DNA of 64,000 nt from Saccharothrix australiensis (lineage in GTDB: Bacteria; Actinomycetota; Actinomycetes; Mycobacteriales; Pseudonocardiaceae), in the NCBI RefSeq assembly GCF_003634935.1, contig NZ_RBXO01000001.1:620001-684000 (forward strand). The letters run 5' to 3'. Position numbers and translations under genes: made by a program. Shown here piece by piece: positions 18,876-26,342 of the stretch. How positions within the stretch are numbered: position 1 is the first letter of the stretch; every line of letters begins with the position of its first letter. The notes under the pieces are model-generated. The model had not been told where the DNA came from. It did no database searches and saw nothing but the letters and a program-made list of their open reading frames with translations.

Positions 18876-19688
18876 TCAGCTCCGGCGTCGGCGGCGCAGC
18901 CCGTACCAAGCGACACCGGCCGCTGTCGCGGCGCCCAACCCGATCGCGGTGACCGCCACCGCCGTGCCCGACGGGCGGGGGATACGGGCGCGCAGCGACA
19001 CGGGGTCCGAGAACGTCAGCACCGGCCAACCGCGCTGGGTGGCGACCTTGCGCAGCGCGCGGTCCGGGTTGACGGCCGTGGGGTGCCCGACGGCCTCCAG
19101 CAGCGGCAGGTCGGTGATGGAGTCGGAGTAGGCGTAGCAGCGCGCGAGGTCGTACTCGTGCTCCTCCGCGAGCTGTTTGACCGCGACGGCCTTGTTCTCG
19201 CCCGCGCAGTAGAAGTCCACGTCGCCCGAATAGCGACCGTCGGAGACGACCATCCGGGTGCCCACGCTGTGCGTCGCGCCGACCATGTCGGAGATGGGCG
19301 CGACCAGTTCCTCGCCCGAGGCGGACACGACGACCACGTCGTGGCCCTCGGTCTTGTGGTCGGTGATGAGCTGCGTGGCTTCCTTGTAGACCAAGGGATC
19401 GACGATGTCGTGCAGGGTCTCGTCGACGATCGAGCGCACCTGCTCGACGTCCCAGCCCTCGCAAAGGGCGGTGATGTGCGAGCGCATCCGGTCCATCTGG
19501 TCGGCGTCCGCGCCGGCCAGCATGAAGACGAACTGCGCGTAGGCGCTCTTGAGCACCGCACGCCGGTTGATCAGGCCCTCCTGGAAGAAGGGCCGGCTGA
19601 ACGCCAGCGTGCTCGACTTGGCGATGACCGTCTTGTCCAGGTCGAAGAACGCGGCGACTCTGCTGCCTTCGATGGCGTGCTCGGTCAC
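18876..19688 (-). CDS. HAD-IB family phosphatase (Rv3661-like), membrane-anchored C-terminus
   Basis: 270 residues. HAD motif I is FFDLDKTVIAKSS, motif II VVVSASGEE, and the motif III/IV region ENKAVAVKQLAEE with YSDSITDLPLLE. This is the HAD-IB (SerB/PSP-like) group. The C-terminus has a hydrophobic segment (GTAVAVTAIGLGAATAAGVA) followed by RRRRR, suggesting a tail anchor. The GTG start has CTGGAG upstream. It sits divergent from ssd, as Rv3661 does from Rv3660c. The substrate is unknown. Confidence 0.88.
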   Translation of the reverse strand: MTEHAIEGSRVAAFFDLDKTVIAKSSTLAFSRPFFQEGLINRRAVLKSAYAQFVFMLAGADADQMDRMRSHITALCEGWDVEQVRSIVDETLHDIVDPLVYKEATQLITDHKTEGHDVVVVSASGEELVAPISDMVGATHSVGTRMVVSDGRYSGDVDFYCAGENKAVAVKQLAEEHEYDLARCYAYSDSITDLPLLEAVGHPTAVNPDRALRKVATQRGWPVLTFSDPVSLRARIPRPSGTAVAVTAIGLGAATAAGVAWYGLRRRRRS

Positions 19689-19854
19689 TGCTCCAGCTTA
19701 AGGGCGGGTCGGACGGGCCGTGGGGCAGCCGTCTTTCGGCGTTTTACGAACTGCCAGTGATGCGGTCTACCGAATTTTCCGTGTCCCTCTAACGGAAGAC
19801 ACGCATGACCCTGTCCCGTGGGGATACAGTAGACGGGTCCGGCTCGACCGGACG

Positions 19855-19922
19855 GGTTCAGTCCGACCCCCCGGGACTGAACCAATGACGACCCCCGTCC
19901 CTCCCCCCTGGCGGGGGTCGTC
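19855..19922. other. Two strong GC-rich hairpins in the HAD-ssd intergenic region
   Basis: The 475 bp between the HAD gene and ssd (19689-20163) holds no convincing gene. It contains GGTTCAGTCC/GGACTGAACC (19855-19864 with 19874-19883) and, directly after, an 11-bp perfect stem GACGACCCCCG/CGGGGGTCGTC ending near 19922. A smaller CGTGTC/GACACG pair lies at 19780-19803 and a -10-like TACAGT near 19825. No U-tract follows on either strand. They could be an untranslated leader or a small RNA, or tandem U-less terminators. Confidence 0.45.
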
Positions 19923-20061
19923 CCATGTCCGGGGTCGGTCGCGGAAACCTCCGGCGATACCCTTCCCCGCCTCCGAGCCCCCGCGCGGCCTTCTCCGGTG
20001 CCCTTCGACGCGGGCCCTCGGCCGGGCGCTCGCCACCGGCGAAACCGCCGATTCGCGGTTC

Positions 20062-20097
20062 CAAGTTGTCCACAGCCCTCAAGTTGTCCACAACTTG
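20062..20097 (+). promoter_or_regulatory. Two perfect DnaA-box sequences upstream of ssd
   Basis: TTGTCCACA occurs twice (20066-20074 and 20084-20092) within a repeated 13-mer CAAGTTGTCCACA, 18 bp apart. TTGTCCACA is the actinobacterial DnaA-box consensus. The second copy also lies in an inverted repeat CAAGTTG-TCCA-CAACTTG (20080-20097), and CTTGATCAAG follows. The pair lies ~70-100 bp before the ssd start, where a regulator would act. Confidence 0.6.
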
Positions 20098-20163
20098 ATC
20101 AAGCTCGGTTGTGGCGTTCCTCACCACTCGGGAATGTGGCCTCACCCGATGTGAGGAGGACCG

Positions 20164-21267
20164 GTGAACCGACTGCTGGCCATGCTGACCGAGGCCCGGC
20201 TGCTGGACGAGGTGCTGTGCGCCGCGGCCGTGGCCGGCTGCGAAGTGGAGCGCGTGCCCGACGTGCCCGCCCTGCGCGCACGCTGGCAGGCGGCGCCTGC
20301 CGTGGTGCTGGACGCCGAGGCGGCGGCGTCGTGCGTCCGTGCCGCCCTGCCCCGCCGGCCGGGCGTGCTCCTGGTCGCCGGCGGCCCGCCGGGGCCGGGC
20401 ACCTGGTCGTCGGCGGTGGAGCTGGGCGTCGAGCAGGTGGTCGAGGTGCCCGCCGAGCCGGCCCGGCTCCAGGAGGTGCTGTCCGACCTGGTCGAGTCCC
20501 CGTCGGGGGACGGGCGGGTGCTGTCGGTGGTGGGCGGCTGCGGCGGCGCGGGAGCGTCCGTGCTCGCGGCGGCCGTGGGCCAGGCGGTCCTGAGCGCCGG
20601 CGGGCGCGGCCTGCTGGTCGACTGCGATCCGCTGGGCGGCGGCCTGGACCTGGCGCTGGGCGCGGAGCACGTGGAGGGCAAGCGGTGGCCGGACCTGCGC
20701 CTGACGGGTGGTCGGGTGCCGGTCGCGGAACTGCGGGCGGCCCTGCCGTCCCGCGCTCGCGGCCGGGGCCGCCTCTCCTTCCTGTCGTGCGCGCGGGACG
20801 GGCCGGACCCGACGCCGCAGGCCGTGGGCGCGGTGGTGGACGCCGGTCGGCGCGCGGGCGACACCGTGATCTGCGACGTACCGCGCCAGCTGTCGCCCGC
20901 CGCCGGCGCGGCCCTGGACCGCACCGACCTGGCGGTCCTGGTCGTGCCCGCGCGGCTGCGGGCGTGCGCGGCCGCCCGGCGCGTCGCCGACCAGGTGGCG
21001 GGGCGGGGCGTCGCGGTGCAGGCCGTGGTGCGCGGTCCGTCCCCGAGCGGCCTCCGCGCCCGGCAGGTGGCCAGGGCGGTCGGCGTGCCCCTGCTCACCA
21101 CCATGCGCCCGGAGCGCCACCTGGAGGCCGCCCTGGACCGGGGCCGCTTCCCGAACCACCGCCAGGGGCCGCTGGCCACCGCCGCGCGGGACGTGCTGGC
21201 CGCCCTCCGCTCGCACCAGCGCTCGTCCGCGGAGGAGCCCCGGCTCGTGGAGGCCGGTCGTGGGTGA
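20164..21267 (+). CDS. ssd: Septum site-determining-like protein Ssd (MinD/CpaE family)
   Basis: 367 residues: an N-terminal receiver-like ~110 residues, then a ParA/MinD-like ATPase fold (GRVLSVVGGCGGAGASVLAAAV, LLVDCDPLGGGLDLALG split across ~125-170). The P-loop reads GGCGGAGAS and lacks the Walker lysines of active MinD/ParA proteins, as in mycobacterial Ssd. CpaE-like proteins place pili; Ssd has been linked to septation in M. tuberculosis. The GTG start has GAGGAGGA upstream. It heads the tad operon; 186 bp without an obvious gene separate it from tadA. Confidence 0.88.
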   Translation: MNRLLAMLTEARLLDEVLCAAAVAGCEVERVPDVPALRARWQAAPAVVLDAEAAASCVRAALPRRPGVLLVAGGPPGPGTWSSAVELGVEQVVEVPAEPARLQEVLSDLVESPSGDGRVLSVVGGCGGAGASVLAAAVGQAVLSAGGRGLLVDCDPLGGGLDLALGAEHVEGKRWPDLRLTGGRVPVAELRAALPSRARGRGRLSFLSCARDGPDPTPQAVGAVVDAGRRAGDTVICDVPRQLSPAAGAALDRTDLAVLVVPARLRACAAARRVADQVAGRGVAVQAVVRGPSPSGLRARQVARAVGVPLLTTMRPERHLEAALDRGRFPNHRQGPLATAARDVLAALRSHQRSSAEEPRLVEAGRG

Positions 21268-21453
21268 GGTGGTCCGCACCGGCCCTGCGGGGATGAACGG
21301 CCGGGCGATGTGCGTGTGGTTGCCCCGGTGGTCCTGGGTTCCCGCGGCTCGCGCGGCCGGTGCGGGTTTCGACGCGCCCACGGCCCCCGGAGCCGCCACG
21401 GGCTCGGCGGCGTTCGCGGCACGAGGTGGTCCGGGGTCGGGAGGTGCGCCGTG

Positions 21454-22596
21454 ATGGAGTTCGCGGACCGCGTGCGGCAGCGCTTGGCCGACGGGAGCGT
21501 CGCCCTCACCTCGGCGTCCATCGCGGCCGTGGTGCGGAGCGAGGCGGGCGGGGTGGTCGGCCAGGAGGACCTCCAGCGGACGTTGGTGCTCATGCAGCAG
21601 GAGTTCGGGGGCGCCGGCCTGCTCGAACCCCTGCTGCGCGACGAGGCCAACACCGATGTCCTGGTCACCGGCCCGGACCAGGTCTGGGTCGACGGCGTCG
21701 GCGGTCTGCGGCGCACGGAGGTCGTGTTCCCCGGCGAGCAGGCCGTCCGCCGGCTGGCCCAACGCCTCGCCGTCGAGGCGGGCAGGCGGCTGGACGACGC
21801 GGTGCCGTACGTCGACGGCTGGCTGCCGGGCTCGGTGCGGCTGCACGCCGTCCTGCCGCCGATCACCCCGTCGACCTGCCTGTCCCTGCGCATCCTCCGG
21901 CCCACCGTCCACGACCTGGCGGCGTTGGAGGGGAGCGGGACCTTCGACCGGGCGACCGCCGGGCTGCTGCGCGCCCTGGTGCGGGCGAGGCTCGCGTTCC
22001 TGGTGGTCGGCGGCACGGGGTCGGGCAAGACGACGCTGCTCGCGGCCCTGCTCGGCTGCGTGCCGCACGACCAGCGGGTCGTGTGCGTGGAAGACGCCGG
22101 CGAACTCCAGCCCGACCACCCGCAGTTCGTCCGCCTGCTGGCGCGGGGCGCGAACGTCGAGGGAGCGGGCCGGGTCACGGTCCGCGACCTGGTGCGGCAG
22201 GCGCTCCGGATGCGGCCGGACCGGATCGTCGTCGGCGAGGTGCGCGGTGCGGAGGTGGTCGACCTGCTCACGGCGTTCAACACCGGCCACGACGGCGGCG
22301 CGGGCACGCTGCACGCCAATTCGCCTGCCGAGGTCCCGGCCCGGCTGGAGGCGTTGGCGGCCTTGGGCGGGCTCGACCGGCGTGCGCTGCACAGCCAGTT
22401 GGCCGCGGCGGTCAAGGTGGTGCTGCACATGCGTCGCACGGCGAGCGGGGCTCGTCAGCTCGCCGAGATCGGGGTGTTCGAACGGCGGCACGACACCCTG
22501 GTGGTTCGGCCGGCGTGGCGGCGCGACGGCGGCTGGCAGCCGGCGGGCGCGGCTCTGCGCGGCCTGATCGAGGCGGTGTCGGCGGGTGCGTCGTGA
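21454..22596 (+). CDS. tadA: TadA/CpaF-type secretion ATPase
   Basis: 380 residues of the VirB11/CpaF family: N-terminal domain (EANTDVLVTGPDQVWVDG), Walker A GGTGSGKTTLLAALL, Asp box EDAGEL, and the His-box region GHDGGAGTLHANSP. It powers assembly or retraction of Flp-type pili at the inner face of the membrane. ATG 21454 has GGAGGT 8 bp upstream; GTG 21451 is nearly equivalent. The 3' end overlaps tadB by GTGA. Confidence 0.93.
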   Translation: MEFADRVRQRLADGSVALTSASIAAVVRSEAGGVVGQEDLQRTLVLMQQEFGGAGLLEPLLRDEANTDVLVTGPDQVWVDGVGGLRRTEVVFPGEQAVRRLAQRLAVEAGRRLDDAVPYVDGWLPGSVRLHAVLPPITPSTCLSLRILRPTVHDLAALEGSGTFDRATAGLLRALVRARLAFLVVGGTGSGKTTLLAALLGCVPHDQRVVCVEDAGELQPDHPQFVRLLARGANVEGAGRVTVRDLVRQALRMRPDRIVVGEVRGAEVVDLLTAFNTGHDGGAGTLHANSPAEVPARLEALAALGGLDRRALHSQLAAAVKVVLHMRRTASGARQLAEIGVFERRHDTLVVRPAWRRDGGWQPAGAALRGLIEAVSAGAS

Positions 22597-23354
22597 GCCT
22601 GTTGTTGCTGGCGGCTGCCCTGCTCGTCCTGCCGCCCTCGGCGGGTAGGCGGCTGACGGCGTTGCGGGGCAGGCGGCAGCGCCGGTGGCGGCTGCCCCGT
22701 CCGAACCTCCCGATCGTGCTCGGGCTGGGCGCGGTGCCGGGTCTGGTGCTGGGTGTCGGCGGCTCGGTCGCGGGCGCACTCGTCGCGCTGACGGTGTGGC
22801 GTGCCCGCGCGGACCGGAAGGAGGAGCGGGAACGCCTTGCCGCCACGGCGTCGATCGCCGAGGGGTTGGCCGCGTTCGTCGCCGAGCTGCGGTCCGGCGC
22901 CCACCCGGCGCGGGCGGCGGCCGGTGCGGCCGAGGACGCCTCGCCGCCGGCGGTGGACGTGTTCCGGACCATCGCGTCGACGGCGGCGCGCGGTGGCAAC
23001 GTCGAGGCGGCGTTGGCCCATCCCGACGCGCGTCGGCTCGCGCGGGCCTGGCGGTTGTCCAGCGAGCACGGCGTGCCGTTGGCCGACGTGCTGGAGGCGG
23101 TGCGCCAGGACCTCAGGCAGCGCATCGGGTTCGCCCACCGGTTCCACGCCCGCATGGCCGGTCCGCGAGCCAGTGCGGCCGTGCTGGCGGCGTTGCCGGT
23201 ATTCGGCGTGCTGTTGGGCGAGGTGACGGGCTCGGGGCCGTTGGACGTGTTGACCTCCACCACGGCAGGCCAGGTGCTGCTGGTGGCGGGGGCGGGGCTG
23301 ATCTGCGCGGGCCTGCGGTGGAGCGCCCACCTGACCAGGCGGGTGGTCGCGTGA
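22593..23354 (+). CDS. tadB: TadB-like inner-membrane protein (T2SF domain)
   Basis: 253 residues: two N-terminal hydrophobic segments, a cytoplasmic T2SF helical domain (ASIAEGLAAFVAELRSGAHP, ARAWRLSSEHGVPLADVLE) and two C-terminal TM segments. It is a platform protein for the TadA ATPase. GTG 22593 overlaps the tadA stop, and the stop overlaps the next ATG (TGATG). Confidence 0.88.
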   Translation: MSLLLLAAALLVLPPSAGRRLTALRGRRQRRWRLPRPNLPIVLGLGAVPGLVLGVGGSVAGALVALTVWRARADRKEERERLAATASIAEGLAAFVAELRSGAHPARAAAGAAEDASPPAVDVFRTIASTAARGGNVEAALAHPDARRLARAWRLSSEHGVPLADVLEAVRQDLRQRIGFAHRFHARMAGPRASAAVLAALPVFGVLLGEVTGSGPLDVLTSTTAGQVLLVAGAGLICAGLRWSAHLTRRVVA

Positions 23355-23908
23355 TGCTGTTCCTGCTCGCGGCGGCGCTCCTGGTCTACCCGCCACGCCG
23401 CCCGGTGCTGGCGAGGCTCGATGTGCCCGTCAAGCGGCCCCCCAGGACCAAGCCACCTCCGCCGGACCCGTTCGCGCTGCCGGCGGCGTGGGACCTGCTG
23501 GCCGCCACGCTGCGGGCCGGCTTGCCGGTGGCGACGGCGGTCCAGGCGGTGCTGGGCGGTGTTCCCCCTGGGCCTGCGGAGCACCTGCGCAGGGTGGGCG
23601 AGCTGTTGGCGTGGGGCGCTGACCCGTCCACCGCGTGGCGGGCCGCTCTGCGTCACCCCGACACCGCTCCGCTGGCACGGGCGGCGCGGCGCAGTGCCCG
23701 GTCCGGCGCGGCGTTGGCCGGCGCGGTGGCGGACCTGGCGGCGGACCTCCGGGCGCGTGCGGCCGACCAGGCGGAGAGCCGCGCGCAACGGGCGGCCGTG
23801 TTGGTGGCGGGGCCGTTGGCCCTGTGCTTCCTGCCCGCGTTCCTGTGCCTCGGCGTCCTGCCGGTCGTGCTCGGGTTGGCCGGACAGGTGAGTGTGAACT
23901 GGCAATGA
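23354..23908 (+). CDS. tadC: TadC-like inner-membrane protein (T2SF domain)
   Basis: 184 residues, shorter than typical TadC. It has a hydrophobic N-terminus, a T2SF-like helical domain (DLLAATLRAGLPVATAVQAV, LARAARRSARSGAALAGAVAD) and a hydrophobic C-terminal pair of segments (LCFLPAFLCLGVLPVVLGLA). It pairs with TadB as the membrane platform. The ATG overlaps the tadB stop. Confidence 0.85.
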   Translation: MLFLLAAALLVYPPRRPVLARLDVPVKRPPRTKPPPPDPFALPAAWDLLAATLRAGLPVATAVQAVLGGVPPGPAEHLRRVGELLAWGADPSTAWRAALRHPDTAPLARAARRSARSGAALAGAVADLAADLRARAADQAESRAQRAAVLVAGPLALCFLPAFLCLGVLPVVLGLAGQVSVNWQ

Positions 23909-23953
23909 CCAACTGGCAACGACAATCCACAATGGACAGTAGGGAGAAATGTA

Positions 23954-24106
23954 GTGGACGACAAGGGGATGACGACGGCGGAGTACGCCATCGGCACGTT
24001 GGCGGCGGCGGGGCTCGCGACGGTGCTGCTGGTGTTGCTCGGTGGCGACTGGGTGCGGGACCTGCTGCGCGGGCTGCTCCAACAAGCCTTGACGACGGGC
24101 ACGTGA
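23954..24106 (+). CDS. DUF4244 Flp-pilin-like small protein
   Basis: 50 residues: a short polar leader, then GMTTAEYAIGTLAAAGLA and a hydrophobic helix, ending in a polar tail. The G-M-T-T-A-E-Y pattern is that of type IVb prepilins (cleavage after Gly, Glu at +5), so it is probably the Flp pilin subunit (Rv3656c-like). The GTG start is preceded by GGGAGA 8 bp upstream. Its stop overlaps the TadE start (GTGA). No prepilin peptidase gene is in the window. Confidence 0.85.
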   Translation: MDDKGMTTAEYAIGTLAAAGLATVLLVLLGGDWVRDLLRGLLQQALTTGT

Positions 24107-24648
24107 CCACGGGAGATCCGCCGGGTTCCGGACCGGCCAAGGGAAACGCGTGCCGGCCGTCGCCCGGCGGGGCAAGCCGGCGTGGGCCGTCGCGGGGCGG
24201 GGATCGTGGCGCGGTGACGGTCGAGGCCGCCTTGGCCCTGTGCGGGGTGTTGGTGTTCGTGGCGCTCGGGGCCGAGGTGGTGATGACGGTAGTCGGGCAG
24301 CTCCGGTGCACCGACGCCGCCAGGGAGGCCGCTCGGCTGGTCGCTCGTGGCGACTCGGCGCGGGTGTCGTCGGCGGTGGCGGCCATCGCGCCGGCGGGCG
24401 CCGAGGTGGTCGTCCGTCGGGAGGGTGACACGGCGTGGGCGGAGGTCACCTCCCGCCGTGGCCTGGTCGACGTGCGGGCGCGGGCGTATGCGGTGCTGGA
24501 GTTCGGCGTCACCGACGAGGGGCGGCCCTCTCCCGTGCCCGGCGGGGAGCGGTGGTCGGGGAAGGGTTCCGAGGAGGAGTCGTCGGGGGCGGACCGCGCT
24601 GTCCCTGGCGGGGAGCCGCCTCCGGAGGTGGTGGCCGATGGCGGATGA
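24103..24648 (+). CDS. tadE: TadE-family pseudopilin-like protein
   Basis: 181 residues from a GTG overlapping the pilin stop. A ~40-residue basic N-terminus precedes the TadE signature RGAVTVEAALALCGVLVF with Glu in the pilin-like position, then an extracellular domain (DAAREAARLVARGDSARVS) and a low-complexity tail. It is a minor pseudopilin of the Tad system (Rv3655c-like). The tail overlaps the next gene by 11 bp. Confidence 0.85.
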   Translation: MTTGDPPGSGPAKGNACRPSPGGASRRGPSRGGDRGAVTVEAALALCGVLVFVALGAEVVMTVVGQLRCTDAAREAARLVARGDSARVSSAVAAIAPAGAEVVVRREGDTAWAEVTSRRGLVDVRARAYAVLEFGVTDEGRPSPVPGGERWSGKGSEEESSGADRAVPGGEPPPEVVADGG

Positions 24649-25084
24649 CCGGCGATCGCGGCGCGGCCATCGGTGCTCGGGCTGTTCGCCCTTGGGGCTT
24701 CCGCCCTTCGGGCACCGGCGTTCCGGTCGAGGAGGCCGGCCGCGCGTTCCCGGTGACGACCGGGGAGTGGCGACGGTCGTGGCGGTCGCGGTGGTGGGTG
24801 TGCTGTGTTCGCTGGTGGTGTTCGGGGTGTGGCTCGGGGAGGTGGTGATCGCTCGGCACCGGGCCGCTGCCGCGGCTGATCTCGCCGCGGTCGCGGCGGC
24901 CGGGTGGTTGGTGGACGGGAGTTCGTCCGCTTGCGGGAAGGCCGCGTGGGTGGCTGAGCGGATGGAGTCGGAGTTGGTGGCTTGTGACGTCTCCGGGTGG
25001 GAGGTGGTGGTCGAGGTGAGAGGTCCCGGTTCGGTGGTGGGCGCGCCCAGCGCGCGGGCGCGGGCCGGCGCGGGTGAAGGCTGA
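24638..25084 (+). CDS. TadG-like / Rv3654c-like secreted protein of the tad locus
   Basis: 148 residues. An ~50-residue Arg/Gly-rich N-terminus leads into DRGVATVVAVAVVGVLCSLV, the hydrophobic helix typical of this 'Flp pilus-assembly TadE/G-like' group (helicase/secretion neighbourhood protein), then an alanine-rich segment (RHRAAAAADLAAVAAAGWLV) and a domain with two Cys (SACGKA, LVACDV). ATG 24638 has GGAGG upstream. It is the last gene of the tad operon. Confidence 0.8.
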   Translation: MADDRRSRRGHRCSGCSPLGLPPFGHRRSGRGGRPRVPGDDRGVATVVAVAVVGVLCSLVVFGVWLGEVVIARHRAAAAADLAAVAAAGWLVDGSSSACGKAAWVAERMESELVACDVSGWEVVVEVRGPGSVVGAPSARARAGAGEG

Positions 25085-25235
25085 TGCCGTCGTCCGCCCG
25101 CTCCGCCGCGACGAACGGTCGCCTTCCGGCGGTGAGTGGATTCACACGCCGCTGGGTGCGGGTTCCGCGCCGGTCAACGGGAACCGGGGCGTTCTGTCGG
25201 CCGTCCGCCGCACCGGCGTTCGCCGTTCCGTACCT

Positions 25236-25331
25236 ACCAGTTGTCGACTGGTGGTTACCAGAAGTCCCTTTCATGTCGTTAGTTCGAGTGGAGGCACCGT
25301 CGCGGTGTCGAAGAACACCCGACACGGTGTC
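25236..25331 (+). promoter_or_regulatory. Palindromes upstream of the prim-pol-like gene
   Basis: The 273-bp gap 25085-25357 has ACCAGT-TGTCG-ACTGGT (25236-25252), a following half-like TACCAG, and the palindrome GACACGGTGTC (25321-25331) about 30 bp before the start codon. These are plausible operators; the first resembles 8074-8087. No promoter boxes are assigned. Confidence 0.4.
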
Positions 25332-25357
25332 GTGGTTCTCGAGGAGGCGAACGAAAG

Positions 25358-25972
25358 ATGGAGTGGTCGGATAGCTGGCGCGGGGCCTTCCGCATCGAGC
25401 TGCGCGCAGAGGCGGTCAACCTCGCGTGGCACGGGTGGCCTGTGCTGCCGGGAACCTATCCGGCGGGTGCGCGGTGGGCCGGTCGCGAGGGTGCCGAGCA
25501 CGACGGTCCGGTGCCGGTGCACCACGACTGGCGTGAGCGCGTCGGCACGAGAGCCGAGCAGGTCGCCACCTGGTGGGCGGGGCACTCCTACAGCATCCTG
25601 CTGGCCACCGGGCACGGTGTGGACGCCATCGAGGTCGAGGCGGACCTCGGGCGGCGGGCCGCCGTGGCGTTGCGGGCGACCGGCGTGCCGGTGCCGATCG
25701 CGGCGACGCCGTCCGGCCGGTGGATGTTCCTGGTCGCCACCGGGCAGGCGTTGGGCGCCGACTGGGTCGCCGACCACGACGTCCGGCACTACGGCGAGGG
25801 CGCGTACGTCCCGCTGCCGCCGACGCCGTTCCAGCACGGCGTCGTGCACTGGCGGGTCAAGCCGCAGATCTGCGCGTGGCAGTTGCCGCAGCCCGGTGTC
25901 GTGCTGGACGCGCTGACCGAGGCCGTGCACGCGCCCGCCGACTACGGCCTGGTCGCGGCCGACCGGTCCTGA
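25358..25972 (+). CDS. Stand-alone bifunctional primase/polymerase (prim-pol)-like domain protein
   Basis: 204 residues resembling the N-terminal prim-pol domain often annotated 'bifunctional DNA primase/polymerase' in actinomycetes: an early helix with AVNLAWHGWPVLPGTYP, YSILLATGHGVDAIEVEADLG, and TPSGRWMFLVATGQ. The acidic pair expected for a metal-binding polymerase site is weak here (IEVEAD), and no helicase domain is fused. It is not in an evident phage. Activity is uncertain; such proteins are common and uncharacterised in this order. Confidence 0.6.
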   Translation: MEWSDSWRGAFRIELRAEAVNLAWHGWPVLPGTYPAGARWAGREGAEHDGPVPVHHDWRERVGTRAEQVATWWAGHSYSILLATGHGVDAIEVEADLGRRAAVALRATGVPVPIAATPSGRWMFLVATGQALGADWVADHDVRHYGEGAYVPLPPTPFQHGVVHWRVKPQICAWQLPQPGVVLDALTEAVHAPADYGLVAADRS

Positions 25973-26342
25973 CCGCCGACCGGTTCTGACCGCCGGTCGG
26001 CCCTGACCGCCGAGGGGGCCTGGCCGCCGGCCCGGCCTGGCCGCCGGCGGGGCTTGGCCGCCGCAGTCAGGGCCGGCCGTGGGGCAGCCCCGACTGCTGG
26101 GCGGGCCTCGCCGCCGGGTGGCCCGATCGGCACGCGGTCCTGATCGGCACGCGGTCCCGATCGGCACGCGGTCTCGATCGGCGCGTGGCCTTGATCGGCG
26201 GCCGTCGGATTGCCGACCGTCGGGGCCGTTCGGTCGTCGGCTGTCGGGTTGGGCGGTCGGGTTGGGGCTGCGGACCGGGAGCTGTCGGGTGGCGGACGCC
26301 TGCCGCCGGGTCGGTGGTCGGCGGTCCGCCGGCCGTGGGCGG
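25973..26342. repeat. Gene-free 370 bp with 17-bp tandem repeats
   Basis: Between the prim-pol gene and the convergent helicase gene there is no credible gene. A 17-bp unit, GATCGGCACGCGGTCCT, is repeated four times with drift (26125-26192) plus a partial copy to 26199. Just upstream (25973-26080) is a second imperfect series of CCGCCGGCC-like units. The repeats lie at the junction of two convergent genes. Confidence 0.7.

Noticed and set aside
19720..20154. Open frame between the HAD gene and ssd
   Set aside because: It runs through strong hairpins and the DnaA boxes, lacks a ribosome site and has no recognisable sequence.
26125..26199. CRISPR array
   Set aside because: The 17-bp units are directly adjacent without spacers, and no cas genes are present; it is a simple tandem repeat.
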